Shown one piece after another: positions 7,919-15,500 of a DNA stretch of 20,476 bases. A program made the position numbers and the translations under genes. Source of the stretch: ZLKRG08 sp046048895. Lineage in GTDB: Bacteria; Actinomycetota; Actinomycetes; Nanopelagicales; Nanopelagicaceae. The DNA lies in the NCBI GenBank assembly GCA_046048895.1, contig JBJOFF010000015.1, positions 1 through 20,476 of the forward strand, read 5' to 3'. The notes beneath the pieces were generated by a model. That model worked only from the letters and a program-made list of their open reading frames with translations, ran no database searches and was not told where the DNA came from. Position 1 is the first letter of the stretch. The number at the start of each line of letters is the position of its first letter.

Positions 7919-9809
7919 GAAACAAGAGCACTTAAAAGGTTTAACAGTAAAGAATCGCGACGAACTTCGTAACGTTGCAATCATTGCCCACGTAGATCAC
8001 GGAAAGACCACGCTAGTTGATGCCATGTTGTGGCAATCCGGCGCTTTCGCAGCTCATAAGAAGCAAGAAGAAGGCCAAGATCGCATGATGGATTCAATGG
8101 ATCTAGAACGCGAAAAGGGCATCACCATTCTTGCTAAGAACACCGCAGTACATCGCGGTGACAAGATCATTAACATTATTGATACTCCAGGCCACGCAGA
8201 TTTCGGTGGAGAAGTTGAACGCGGACTCGAAATGGTCGATGGTGTAATTCTGCTAGTAGATGCATCTGAAGGCCCATTGCCACAGACTCGTTTCGTGCTT
8301 CGCAAAGCGCTTTCAAAAAATCTTCCAGTTATTTTGGTTATTAACAAAGTTGACCGTCCAGATTCACGTATCGCGGAAGTTGTTGATGAAGCTTACGAAT
8401 TATTCTTAGATTTAGATGCGCGTGAAGATCAAATTGATTTCCCAATTGTTTATGCATCCGCAAAGGCAGGTCGTGCATCGGTTAAACGCCCAGAAAACGG
8501 CGGGTTACCTGATAATGAAAATCTAGATGCGCTATTTGATGTTATTTACGAAACTATTCCAGCACCGAAATATCACGAAGGTGCCCCGCTGCAAGCGCAC
8601 GTTACCAACTTGGACTCATCTCCATACCTTGGCCGTTTAGCGTTATGTCGCGTGCACGAAGGTGAAATCTCTAAGGGGCAGACAGTTTCTTGGATCAAGA
8701 CTGATGGAACTATTTCAAAGGTAAAGATTTCAGAATTGTTGATGACCGAAGCGCTAGAGCGAGTACCGGCCGAAAAAGCCGGCCCTGGCGACATCATCGC
8801 GATTGCAGGTATCGAAACCATTACTTTGGGCGAAACTTTGGCTGATGCGGAAAATCCACATACACTGCCGTTAATTACGGTTGATGATCCATCGATTTCC
8901 ATGACTATTGGTATTAACACTTCGCCGCTTGCAGGTCAATCAGGCAAATTGCTAACTGCGCGCCAAGTTAAGGATCGTCTTGATAAAGAGCTAATCGGTA
9001 ACGTTTCACTTCGCATTAACAACACAGATCGACCTGATGCTTGGGAAGTACAGGGGCGTGGCGAACTTCAGCTTGCAGTGTTAGTAGAAATCATGAAGCG
9101 CGAAGGTTTTGAATTAACTATTGGTAAGCCACAAGTAGTTACCAAAACTATTGACGGCAAATTGCACGAACCGATGGAGCGTTTAACTATTGATTGCCCT
9201 GAAGATTATTTAGGAGTAATCACTCAGTTAATGGCGCTACGCAAAGGTCGCATGGAGCAGATGGTTAATCACGGAACTGGTTGGATCCGTTTAGATTGGC
9301 GCGTTCCTTCTCGTGGGCTTATTGGTTTCCGTACTGAGTTCTTAACTGAAACTCGCGGAACTGGTTTGCTGCACCACGTTTTTGATGGATACGAACCATG
9401 GCACGGCGAACTACGTACTCGTCCAACAGGTTCACTAGTTGCAGACCGTCGTGGCGTGGCTACTTCTTATGCAATTGCTGCCATCCAAGAACGCGGCACC
9501 ATCTTCATCGAACCAGGAATGGAACTTTATGAAGGTATGGTGATCGGCGAAAATTCACGTGCCGATGACATGGATGTAAATGCAGTTCGTGAAAAGAAGT
9601 TAACCAATATGCGCGCATCAGGTTCTGATGAAGCCGAGAAGTTGATTCCACCGAAGAAGTTAAATATGGAAGGCGCTCTGGAATTCTGCGGCGAAGATGA
9701 ATGCGTAGAGGTAACGCCAGCTGTAGTGCGAATTCGTAAAGTGATTCTGGATCAAGGCGAACGTGCTCGTTCCGCATCACGCGCGAAAAAGGCTAACCAG
9801 AACGCTTAA
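7911..9809 (+). CDS. typA: Translational GTPase TypA/BipA
   Basis: A ribosome-associated GTPase related to EF-G, involved in ribosome assembly and stress adaptation. From the chosen ATG at 7911 the protein is 632 residues. The G domain has AHVDHGKTT (26-34), DLEREKGITI (switch I), DTPGHADFGGEVER (91 onward) and NKVDRPD (145 onward). Domain II and the BipA-specific C-terminus follow, including RGTGLLHHVFDGYEPW and the conserved GSLVADRRGVATSYA. An ATG at 7884 would lie deeper inside ychF and adds nothing conserved. The 7911 start is overlapped by the ychF end (7911-7918) and has GTGGAG about ten bases upstream. A basic C-terminal tail (SASRAKKANQNA) is actinobacteria-like. Confidence 0.96.
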   Translation: MYKKQEHLKGLTVKNRDELRNVAIIAHVDHGKTTLVDAMLWQSGAFAAHKKQEEGQDRMMDSMDLEREKGITILAKNTAVHRGDKIINIIDTPGHADFGGEVERGLEMVDGVILLVDASEGPLPQTRFVLRKALSKNLPVILVINKVDRPDSRIAEVVDEAYELFLDLDAREDQIDFPIVYASAKAGRASVKRPENGGLPDNENLDALFDVIYETIPAPKYHEGAPLQAHVTNLDSSPYLGRLALCRVHEGEISKGQTVSWIKTDGTISKVKISELLMTEALERVPAEKAGPGDIIAIAGIETITLGETLADAENPHTLPLITVDDPSISMTIGINTSPLAGQSGKLLTARQVKDRLDKELIGNVSLRINNTDRPDAWEVQGRGELQLAVLVEIMKREGFELTIGKPQVVTKTIDGKLHEPMERLTIDCPEDYLGVITQLMALRKGRMEQMVNHGTGWIRLDWRVPSRGLIGFRTEFLTETRGTGLLHHVFDGYEPWHGELRTRPTGSLVADRRGVATSYAIAAIQERGTIFIEPGMELYEGMVIGENSRADDMDVNAVREKKLTNMRASGSDEAEKLIPPKKLNMEGALEFCGEDECVEVTPAVVRIRKVILDQGERARSASRAKKANQNA

Positions 9810-9811
9810 AT

Positions 9812-10756
9812 ATGAAAGCGATTCAAATAAATAAGTTCGGTGGCCCAGAAGTCATGGAATTTATTGATATTGCTGAACCAACTCCGAAGAGTGATGAAGT
9901 ATTGCTTGATGTGACATCAATTGGAATTAATTATGCCGATACACATCAAACTGAGAATTCTTATTTGTCACCACAGACGCTGCCATTTATTCCAGGGCTT
10001 GAAATAACTGGAACTGTGGCTGGAAAAAGATTCCTGGCTGCAGTTTCTGGCGGATATGCGCAAAAGGCAGTTGCAAATAAACAGATGCTCTTTCCAATTC
10101 CAGATGGAGTAACTGACAATCAAGCTCTCTGTATGTTGGTACAAGGCGCAACAGCTTGGCATATTTTAAAAACAGTCGGACACGTTAAACCTGGCGAGAG
10201 CGTACTGATACATGCTGCAGCTGGCGGTGTAGGTTCGATTGCAATTCAATTAGCAAAACTTTGGGGTGCGAAAGTAATTGCAGTTGCATCTAGTGATGAA
10301 AAGCGAAAGCTGGCGCTGCAACTTGGCGCTGATGTGGCGATTGATGCCAATGTTGATAATTTGAAAATAGAAATTTTGAAAGCAAATAGTGGCGCACCAG
10401 TTGATTTAATCCTAGAGATGGTTGGCGGCAAGACCACAGACATCTCATTAGAGGTGTTAGCGCCCTTTGGCAGAATGATTGTTTACGGAGCGGCATCCAG
10501 AACAGCCGCACAAGTTATTCATCCAACATCATTGATGGGTGGCAGTAAAACTGTAACTGGTTTTTGGTTGGCTCATTGCTTTGGTAATAAGCAATTATTA
10601 AATGATGTAATTAATGAACTCTTTAACCTAGTTGCAACAGGAAAGTTAAAACCAATTGTCGGCGCAACATTTCCGCTAAGCCAGGCTGCAGCCGCCCACA
10701 GCGAGATGTTGGCTCGTAAAACTGTAGGAAAAATAGCTCTAGATCCTGCGGGTTAA
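9812..10756 (+). CDS. Zinc-independent quinone oxidoreductase-like MDR protein
   Basis: A 314-residue member of the medium-chain dehydrogenase/reductase superfamily, closest in appearance to NADPH:quinone reductases (Qor). The N-terminal GroES-like domain contains GINYADTHQ and PGLEITGTV. The cofactor domain contains VLIHAAAGGVGSIAIQLAK, with the AAGGVG nucleotide loop at 136-141. The catalytic-zinc ligands and the four-cysteine structural-zinc lobe of alcohol dehydrogenases are absent. Substrate is not predictable from sequence; NADPH-dependent reduction of quinones or enals is typical. The ATG is two bases after the typA stop, with no obvious Shine-Dalgarno, so it probably depends on translation from typA. 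No terminator separates it from the tRNA genes downstream. Confidence 0.88.
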   Translation: MKAIQINKFGGPEVMEFIDIAEPTPKSDEVLLDVTSIGINYADTHQTENSYLSPQTLPFIPGLEITGTVAGKRFLAAVSGGYAQKAVANKQMLFPIPDGVTDNQALCMLVQGATAWHILKTVGHVKPGESVLIHAAAGGVGSIAIQLAKLWGAKVIAVASSDEKRKLALQLGADVAIDANVDNLKIEILKANSGAPVDLILEMVGGKTTDISLEVLAPFGRMIVYGAASRTAAQVIHPTSLMGGSKTVTGFWLAHCFGNKQLLNDVINELFNLVATGKLKPIVGATFPLSQAAAAHSEMLARKTVGKIALDPAG

Positions 10757-10764
10757 CGCTCGAT

Positions 10765-10793
10765 TTCGCACAATTTAATAGGCAAGGTAATCT
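10765..10793 (+). promoter_or_regulatory. Candidate promoter for tRNA-Thr/tRNA-Met
   Basis: TTCGCA (10765-10770) and TAATCT (10788-10793) are 17 bases apart, matching four of six -35 positions and the TANNNT -10 pattern. Transcription would begin near 10800, about 15 bases before tRNA-Thr. The -10 region also lies in a small inverted repeat (GGCAAG / CTTGCGCC). Positional inference. Confidence 0.4.
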
Positions 10794-10814
10794 TGCGCCT
10801 CTAGAAATAGACCA

Positions 10815-10887
10815 GCCCCCCTAGCTCAGTCGGTAGAGCGTTTCCATGGTAAGGAAAAGGTCACCGGTCCGATTCCGGTGGGGGGCT
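10815..10887 (+). tRNA. tRNA-Thr (anticodon GGT)
   Basis: Cloverleaf read by eye. The acceptor stem GCCCCCC/GGGGGGC is perfect over seven pairs. The D arm is GCTC...GAGC. The anticodon stem TTTCC/GGAAA closes loop ATGGTAA, giving anticodon GGT for threonine ACC/ACU codons. The T arm ACCGG-TCCGATT-CCGGT is perfect. Discriminator base T; the bases after it are CGA, so the 3' CCA is not encoded and must be added enzymatically. Confidence 0.96.
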
Positions 10888-10899
10888 CGAAAAAATCTT

Positions 10900-10976
10900 G
10901 GCGGGGTAGCTCAGCCTGGTAGAGCAAGCGGCTCATAATCGCTGTGTCGTGGGTTCAAATCCCGCCCTCGCTACCA
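10900..10976 (+). tRNA. tRNA-Met (anticodon CAT), elongator type
   Basis: Acceptor GGCGGGG pairs with CCTCGCT, including two G-U pairs. D arm GCTC...GAGC. Anticodon stem AGCGG/TCGCT closes loop CTCATAA, giving anticodon CAT. T arm GTGGG-TTCAAAT-CCCGC. The paired first acceptor base and the normal anticodon stem, lacking the three consecutive G-C pairs of initiators, favour elongator tRNA-Met over fMet. The terminal CCA (10974-10976) is encoded, unlike in the neighbouring tRNA-Thr. A lysidine-modified tRNA-Ile2 also carries CAT and cannot be fully excluded. Confidence 0.93.
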
Positions 10977-11004
10977 AGAGACTTAACGGATTTCCGTTAT
11001 TAAA

Positions 11005-11029
11005 CAGGTCAAAGTAATCTTTGGCCCTG
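11005..11029 (+). promoter_or_regulatory. Hairpin with embedded TAATCT box upstream of rpmG
   Basis: CAGG and CAAAG pair with CTTTG and CCTG around a TAAT loop, giving about nine base pairs in the 85-base gap between tRNA-Met and rpmG. The loop region contains TAATCT (11015-11020), identical to the candidate -10 box upstream of the tRNAs. It could be a second promoter for the rpmG operon, with a start near 11028, or a processing or pausing hairpin. No good -35 box is present and there is no U-run, so it is not a normal terminator. Confidence 0.35.
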
Positions 11030-11061
11030 TCGAAACAGACAACTAATAAGGAGTAAGAACC

Positions 11062-11232
11062 ATGGCAAGCAAGAGCGCGGACGTTCGTCCAAAGATCACC
11101 ATGGCATGCGTTGATTGCAAAGAGCGAAATTACATTACCAAGAAGAACCGTCGCAACGATCCAGATCGTATGGAACTTAAGAAGTTCTGCCCACGTTGCA
11201 AGGCTTCAACTCTTCATCGCGAAACTCGCTAA
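11062..11232 (+). CDS. rpmG: 50S ribosomal protein L33 (zinc-binding C+ form)
   Basis: A 56-residue protein beginning MASKSADVRPKITMACVDCK. Two CxxC pairs are present: CVDC near residue 16 and CPRC near residue 45. This is the C+ zinc-ribbon form of L33, a small protein near the ribosomal E site. Family features KNRRNDPDRMELKKFCP and LHRETR are present. A strong AAGGAG lies at 11048-11053 before the ATG. The TAA stop shares its last base with the ATG of the following dehydratase gene, coupling the two. The position just before a MaoC/HadA pair matches actinobacterial synteny. Confidence 0.97.
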   Translation: MASKSADVRPKITMACVDCKERNYITKKNRRNDPDRMELKKFCPRCKASTLHRETR

Positions 11233-11618
11233 TGATCAATCCCGACGCGATCGGGCGCACCTTTAAAGGCGCGGAACTAGCTATTACACAATCTGAAATT
11301 GATGCGTTCTGTGCTGTGCTTGGTGAAAAAGAGACTTCTATTGCACCGCCAACTTTTTCAATTCGAATCTCATTAGATCAATCGCAAGCAGTCCTGACTT
11401 CACCTGAAGTTGGCGTTAATTGGGATCGGATTGTTCATGGTGATCAGAAATTCGAAATTCATCAACCACTTAAAGCTGGCGATGTCGTACGTTGCGATTC
11501 AACTTTAGAAGGCTACAAGCAGATGGCGGGTAATGAGTTTGTTACAGCGCGCAGCGATATTTATATTGGTGACCAATTAGCCGTAACTAATTGGTCAACT
11601 TTGGTGGTGCGAGCATGA
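11232..11618 (+). CDS. MaoC-like (R)-hydroxyacyl dehydratase, N-terminal/HadA-type subunit
   Basis: A 128-residue hotdog-fold protein of the FAS1-like/MaoC_dehydratas_N family, beginning MINPDAIGRTFKG. It contains TQSEIDAFCAVLGE, IAPPTFSIRI, VNWDRIVHGDQKFEIHQPLKAGDVV and a final strand LAVTNWSTLVVRA. It lacks the catalytic D-x-x-x-x-H pair and is expected to act as the substrate-channel partner of the next gene product, as HadA does with HadB. The ATG at 11232 overlaps the rpmG stop by one base; an upstream in-frame ATG at 11196 lies inside rpmG and is rejected. Its stop overlaps the next start as ATGA. The heterodimer would dehydrate 3-hydroxyacyl thioesters; the physiological substrate in a lineage without obvious mycolate genes is unclear. 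Confidence 0.87.
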   Translation: MINPDAIGRTFKGAELAITQSEIDAFCAVLGEKETSIAPPTFSIRISLDQSQAVLTSPEVGVNWDRIVHGDQKFEIHQPLKAGDVVRCDSTLEGYKQMAGNEFVTARSDIYIGDQLAVTNWSTLVVRA

Positions 11619-12019
11619 GCTTCGAAATCGGAACTCAATTACCAGAGCGCATTTTTTATGTAGACCGCGCACTACTTAAGCAATACGCCGATGCTTCTGG
11701 GGACCAGAACCCAATCCATCAAAATGAAGAGTTTGCTAAATCAGTAGGTCTGCCAAATGTGATTGCACATGGCATGTTAACCATGGGCTTAGTTGGTCAA
11801 TATGCCGCGGATTGGGCCGGCGGTAGCGCACAAGTCATGGAATACAGCGCTCGTTTTACCAAGCCGGTAATCGTCCCGGCCGATCAAAAAGTTGATTTAA
11901 CAGTCACCGCTACAGTGGGAGAAGTATTTGAAGATGGCAGCGTGCGTCTTGATCTAAATGCCACCAGCGCTGGCGTTAAAGTATTAGGTATGGCTCGCGC
12001 TCGAGTTAAAAAGATTTAA
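11615..12019 (+). CDS. MaoC-like dehydratase, catalytic/HadB-type subunit
   Basis: A 134-residue hotdog-fold protein with the hydratase-2 signature YADASGDQNPIHQNEEFA. Asp30 and His35 fall at the catalytic positions. IAHGMLTMGLVGQYAADW and FTKPVIVPADQKVDL follow, both typical of MaoC/HadB. It should pair with the upstream non-catalytic subunit to hydrate or dehydrate (R)-3-hydroxyacyl chains. The start was set at the ATG at 11615, four bases inside the preceding gene; an earlier in-frame TTG at 11591 has no conserved sequence. murB begins five bases after the stop, so rpmG, both dehydratase genes and murB appear to form one unit. Confidence 0.9.
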   Translation: MSFEIGTQLPERIFYVDRALLKQYADASGDQNPIHQNEEFAKSVGLPNVIAHGMLTMGLVGQYAADWAGGSAQVMEYSARFTKPVIVPADQKVDLTVTATVGEVFEDGSVRLDLNATSAGVKVLGMARARVKKI

Positions 12020-12024
12020 TTTCT

Positions 12025-13038
12025 ATGTCAGAGAACTTAAGCCAACATACGACGCTTCGCGTTGGTGGACCAGCAAAGCACTTCGTCAGAGCTTCAAATG
12101 AATCAGAGATCATTGCAGCAATCGAAGCTGCAGGCGATCAACCAGTATTGATCTTGGGCAGCGGCAGTAATGTATTAATTAGCGATACCGGTTTCCCAGG
12201 CACGGTCATTCAAATTGCAAATAATAAAGTCACGGCAGAAGTTGATGCTTGCAGTGGTGCAACTTTAAATATCGGCGCTGGTGAAAATTGGGATGATTTT
12301 GTAAAGACCACAATTGATCGTGGTTGGGCAGGGCTAGAAACGCTTTCTGGAATTCCCGGCACTGTTGGTGCTGCGCCTATTCAAAATATCGGTGCATATG
12401 GACACGAAGTCAGCGAATTTGTAATGCGCGTGCGAACTTATGATCGCCAAACCAAGGCGCTGAAAACTTTTACCAATGAGGAATGTAAATTCACATATCG
12501 TGATTCGGTATTTAAGAAGAACCCAGGTCGATTTGTGGTAATTGAAGTGCAATTTAATTTGCGCCGCGGCGAAATGTCAGCACCGATTACTTATGCTGAA
12601 TTAGCTGCAGAACTTGGTATTGCAGTTGGCGAAAAGGCAGATGTCATTAAAACGCGCGAAGCAGTCTTAAAGATTCGTGCGCGAAAAGGAATGCTTTTAG
12701 ATAATTCTGATAAAGATACTTTCAGTGCTGGTTCATTTTTTACCAATCCAATTGTTGCGGAAAATTTAATTCCAGAAGGTGCTCCTAAATATCCGCAAGG
12801 AGATGGCACATTTAAAACTAGCGCTGCTTGGTTAATAGAGCAGAGCGGTATCTTCAAAGGTCAATCACTAAATGGCGCGGCAATTTCGGGTAAGCATGTT
12901 TTAGCAATCACTAATGCTGATAATGCAAAGGCATCTGATATCGCAGCGCTTGCGATGCAAGTTAAAGATGCCGTGAAGTTAAAGTTTGGAATTGAATTAG
13001 TGCCAGAAGTTAATTTAGTTGGCCTAAGCCTTACCTAA
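12025..13038 (+). CDS. murB: UDP-N-acetylenolpyruvoylglucosamine reductase
   Basis: MurB reduces UDP-GlcNAc-enolpyruvate to UDP-MurNAc with NADPH and bound FAD, an early cytoplasmic step of peptidoglycan synthesis. The 337-residue protein has the FAD-binding region with ILGSGSNVLISDTGFPG (43-59) and LSGIPGTVGAAPIQNIGAYGHE (108-128). The last stretch, with its inserted loop, is the type I (E. coli-like) form. Catalytic residues are visible: Arg159 in FTYRDS, Ser237 in SAGSFFTNP and Glu328 in PEVNLVG. Start MSENLSQHTTLRVGGPA fits the family. The gene ends one base before the convergent aminotransferase stop, with no terminator hairpin in between. Confidence 0.96.
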   Translation: MSENLSQHTTLRVGGPAKHFVRASNESEIIAAIEAAGDQPVLILGSGSNVLISDTGFPGTVIQIANNKVTAEVDACSGATLNIGAGENWDDFVKTTIDRGWAGLETLSGIPGTVGAAPIQNIGAYGHEVSEFVMRVRTYDRQTKALKTFTNEECKFTYRDSVFKKNPGRFVVIEVQFNLRRGEMSAPITYAELAAELGIAVGEKADVIKTREAVLKIRARKGMLLDNSDKDTFSAGSFFTNPIVAENLIPEGAPKYPQGDGTFKTSAAWLIEQSGIFKGQSLNGAAISGKHVLAITNADNAKASDIAALAMQVKDAVKLKFGIELVPEVNLVGLSLT

Positions 13039-13039
13039 A

Positions 13040-14251
13040 TTAGCCCTCGGTAATTAACTTCTTAATACGCGCAATACCTTCTTTAATGTCGTCATCGCTG
13101 GTGGCGTAGCTAAAACGTAGATATCCAGATGGGCCAAAAGCTTCACCCGGAACTGCCGCTACTTCAACTTCTTCGAGAATCAGCGTTGCTAGCTCGCTAG
13201 AAGTTGTCGGAGTCTTACCACGATAAGTCTTGTTTAGCGCGCCCTTTACTGATGGATAAACATAGAAAGCGCCTTCAGGAGTTGGGCATTCAAAACCTGG
13301 AATTTCATTTAACAGTTCGACAATCAGCTTGCGACGGCGATTAAAAGCCACTCCCATTTCATGCACTGCACTTAAGTCATTTGTAAGTGCGGTAATTGCA
13401 GCTCTTTGCGCAACGTTATTAACATTTGAGGTTAAGTGCGATTGTAAATTCGTCGCCGCTTTAATTACATCCTTTGGCCCAATCATCCAACCCACACGCC
13501 AGCCAGTCATTGCATAGGTTTTTGCAACGCCATTTAACACAATGCAAGTATCTGCAAGCGCTGGAACTGCAACGCAGATTGATGTTGCTTTAGCGCCGTC
13601 GTAAACTAGGTGTTCGTAAATCTCATCTGTGATAACCCAGATGCCATGCTTTAACGCCCATTCACCGATTGCTCTAGTCTGCTCTGGCGAATAAACCGAT
13701 CCAGTTGGATTAGAAGGTGAGCAGAAGAGCAGCGCTTTAGTTTTATCGGTACGTGCTGCTTCTAATTGTTCAACGGTAACTAAATAATTTTGAGTCTCAT
13801 CAGCAAAAACTTCTACCGGAACGCCACCAGCTAATTTGATGGCTTCTGGGTAAGTTGTCCAATATGGCGCAGGCAGTAAAACTTCATCGCCTTTATCTAC
13901 AACCGTTGCAAATGCTTGGTAAACCGCTTGCTTGCCACCATTTGTAACTAGTACTTGATCGGCAGTGATTTCATAACCGCTATCGCGTTTGGTCTTTGCC
14001 ACGATTGCATCGCGCAGTTCTGGCAAACCAGGAGTTGGTGTGTAGCGATGATTAGCCACTTTGCTTGTTGCTTCAACTGCAGATTGCACAATGTAATCAG
14101 GAGTTGGAAAATCTGGTTCACCAGCACCAAAACCAATAACCGGGCGTCCAGCTGCTTTAAGCGCCTTCGCCTTTCCATCAACTGCCAATGTGGCAGATTC
14201 TGCGATTGCCGCAATGCGGGCTGAAATCCTTGGTTTTGAACTTGGTGTCAT
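13040..14251 (-). CDS. aspC: Pyridoxal phosphate-dependent aspartate aminotransferase (class I)
   Basis: A 403-residue fold-type I aminotransferase of the Thermus/Bacillus AspAT subgroup (I-gamma). Motifs: GFGAGEPDFPTP near the N-terminus, VTNGGKQAVYQAF for phosphate binding, PAPYWTTYPE, SPSNPTGSVYS with Asn181, VITDEIYEHLVYDG, and NGVAKTYAMTGWRVGW with the PLP-binding Lys244. A C-terminal Arg follows in GYLRFSYATS for substrate carboxylate binding. It exchanges amino groups between aspartate and 2-oxoglutarate; some members also use prephenate. Actinobacterial genomes often place this gene next to the tRNA-Trp/secE/nusG region. It is monocistronic and convergent with murB. No Shine-Dalgarno sequence is evident before the ATG. 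Confidence 0.93.
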   Translation of the reverse strand: MTPSSKPRISARIAAIAESATLAVDGKAKALKAAGRPVIGFGAGEPDFPTPDYIVQSAVEATSKVANHRYTPTPGLPELRDAIVAKTKRDSGYEITADQVLVTNGGKQAVYQAFATVVDKGDEVLLPAPYWTTYPEAIKLAGGVPVEVFADETQNYLVTVEQLEAARTDKTKALLFCSPSNPTGSVYSPEQTRAIGEWALKHGIWVITDEIYEHLVYDGAKATSICVAVPALADTCIVLNGVAKTYAMTGWRVGWMIGPKDVIKAATNLQSHLTSNVNNVAQRAAITALTNDLSAVHEMGVAFNRRRKLIVELLNEIPGFECPTPEGAFYVYPSVKGALNKTYRGKTPTTSSELATLILEEVEVAAVPGEAFGPSGYLRFSYATSDDDIKEGIARIKKLITEG

Positions 14252-14321
14252 AGGTGTAAGTCTGCCTTAACCCCTTTCGTGCGGGAAATCTGGCCGATTT
14301 CGTATTACTTGAGTTCACGCT

Positions 14322-14327
14322 TAGACT
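14322..14327 (+). promoter_or_regulatory. Weak candidate -10 box for the tRNA-Trp/secE/nusG unit
   Basis: TAGACT fits TANNNT and lies about 65 bases upstream of tRNA-Trp in the 135-base gap after the divergent aminotransferase gene. A TTGACG at 14336-14341 looks like a -35 box but has no -10 partner at normal spacing. The promoter of this operon must lie in this gap, but I cannot place it firmly. Confidence 0.25.
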
Positions 14328-14386
14328 TACCGACCTTGACGGAAACGGCAAGGTTTTGTCGCGCCGTCAGATGGATAGCAAGACAG

Positions 14387-14459
14387 AGGGCAGTAGCTCA
14401 ATTGGCAGAGTTCCGGTCTCCAAAACCGGCGGTTGGGGGTTCAAATCCCTCCTGCCCTG
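14387..14459 (+). tRNA. tRNA-Trp (anticodon CCA)
   Basis: Acceptor AGGGCAG/CTGCCCT pairs perfectly. D arm GCTC...GAGT. Anticodon stem CCGGT/ACCGG closes loop CTCCAAA, giving anticodon CCA for tryptophan. T arm GGGGG-TTCAAAT-CCCTC has one G-U pair. Discriminator G, followed by CAAG, so the CCA tail is not encoded. It sits directly upstream of secE, the normal actinobacterial arrangement. Confidence 0.97.
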
Positions 14460-14504
14460 CAAGATGTTTTAGGCAAGATGTTTAGGTAAGAGAGAGGAAG
14501 AAGA

Positions 14505-14735
14505 GTGGAGCAAGAAGTATCACGCAACGAAGACGCCCAACAGTTAGGTCTCTTCGCACGCATTGCTTTGTTCTATCGTCAAGTTGTTTCAGAGTTGAAG
14601 CGCGTTGTTTGGCCAACTCGTGAACAACTGACTACTTACACATCTGTGGTCTTGGTCTTCGTAACTTTCATCATCGCAGTGGTTTCAATCTTCGACCTTG
14701 GTCTAACCAAATTAGTTTTCTGGGTATTCGGTTAA
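14505..14735 (+). CDS. secE: Preprotein translocase subunit SecE
   Basis: A 76-residue single-membrane-span protein. The amphipathic helix FYRQVVSELKRVVWPTREQL, containing the family signature ELKRVVWPTR, is followed by a transmembrane segment TSVVLVFVTFIIAVVSIFDLGL and a short C-terminal helix. SecE clamps SecY in the SecYEG protein export channel in the cytoplasmic membrane. The start is GTG at 14505, with GAGGAAG about six bases upstream. The gene lies 45 bases after tRNA-Trp and nine bases before nusG. Confidence 0.96.
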   Translation: MEQEVSRNEDAQQLGLFARIALFYRQVVSELKRVVWPTREQLTTYTSVVLVFVTFIIAVVSIFDLGLTKLVFWVFG

Positions 14736-14744
14736 AGGATAAAG

Positions 14745-15443
14745 ATGTCAGACGAGAACTTAACTCCTAATCCGGACGCATTCGAAGCCGCGCTCGCGTC
14801 TTCTACAGAACCTGCAGAATTAATTTCAGAGAGCCCAGTTGCGGTCGCTGAAGCTGAAACTCCAGAAGAAGATCCAAATGCAGAATTTCGTCGTGCGCTC
14901 GAGAACGCACCTGGTGAGTGGTTCGTAGTTCACTCATACGCAGGGTACGAGAAAAAAGTAAAAGCAAATCTGCAAAACCGCATCAACACTTTGCACATGG
15001 AAGATTACATTTTTCAGATTGAAGTTCCGGAAGAAGAATTTAAAGAGTTAAAGAACGGCCAGATCAAAGTAGTAAAGCGCAATGTTTATCCAGGTTATGT
15101 TCTAGTTCGCATGGATTTAACTGATGAATCTTGGTCTGCAGTTCGCAATACTCCAGGCGTAACTGGTTTCGTCGGCAATGCGCATCATCCTTCACCACTA
15201 TCTCTTGATGAAGTAGAGAAGATTTTGGCGCCACGTCCATTAAAGAAAGATGGCAAGCCAGAAATCAAGCATGTCGATTTCGAAATTGGCGAATCAGTCA
15301 CCGTTATGGATGGCCCATTTGCAACGCTGCCAGCCTCTATTTCAGAGATCATGCCAGAGCAGGCAAAGTTAAAGGTTTTGGTTTCAATCTTCGGTCGCGA
15401 GACCCCAGTAGAGCTTGGCTTCAACCAAGTTCAGAAGATCTGA
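14745..15443 (+). CDS. nusG: Transcription termination/antitermination factor NusG
   Basis: NusG binds RNA polymerase through its NGN domain and links it to Rho or to ribosomal S10 through its KOW domain. In this 232-residue protein the NGN domain begins near residue 57 (EWFVVHSYAGYEKKVKANL) and includes VYPGYVLVRMDLTDESW and TPGVTGFVG. The KOW domain spans about 178-232 (FEIGESVTVMDGPFA to FNQVQKI). The first 55 or so residues are acidic and low-complexity, an extension common in actinobacteria. AAAGGA lies about five bases before the ATG. It sits between secE and rplK. Confidence 0.96.
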   Translation: MSDENLTPNPDAFEAALASSTEPAELISESPVAVAEAETPEEDPNAEFRRALENAPGEWFVVHSYAGYEKKVKANLQNRINTLHMEDYIFQIEVPEEEFKELKNGQIKVVKRNVYPGYVLVRMDLTDESWSAVRNTPGVTGFVGNAHHPSPLSLDEVEKILAPRPLKKDGKPEIKHVDFEIGESVTVMDGPFATLPASISEIMPEQAKLKVLVSIFGRETPVELGFNQVQKI

Positions 15444-15500
15444 AAATCAAAGTAACAAAGAAACACAGTAAGAAACAAGAAGAAAAAGGAAGAAACGAGA

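Noticed and set aside
14336..14341. TTGACG as a -35 box for the secE/nusG unit
   Set aside because: No TANNNT element occurs 16-19 bases downstream, so the pair is incomplete.
14279..14485. 68-codon plus-strand open frame over tRNA-Trp
   Set aside because: It covers a perfect tRNA cloverleaf and has no ribosome binding site or recognisable protein sequence.
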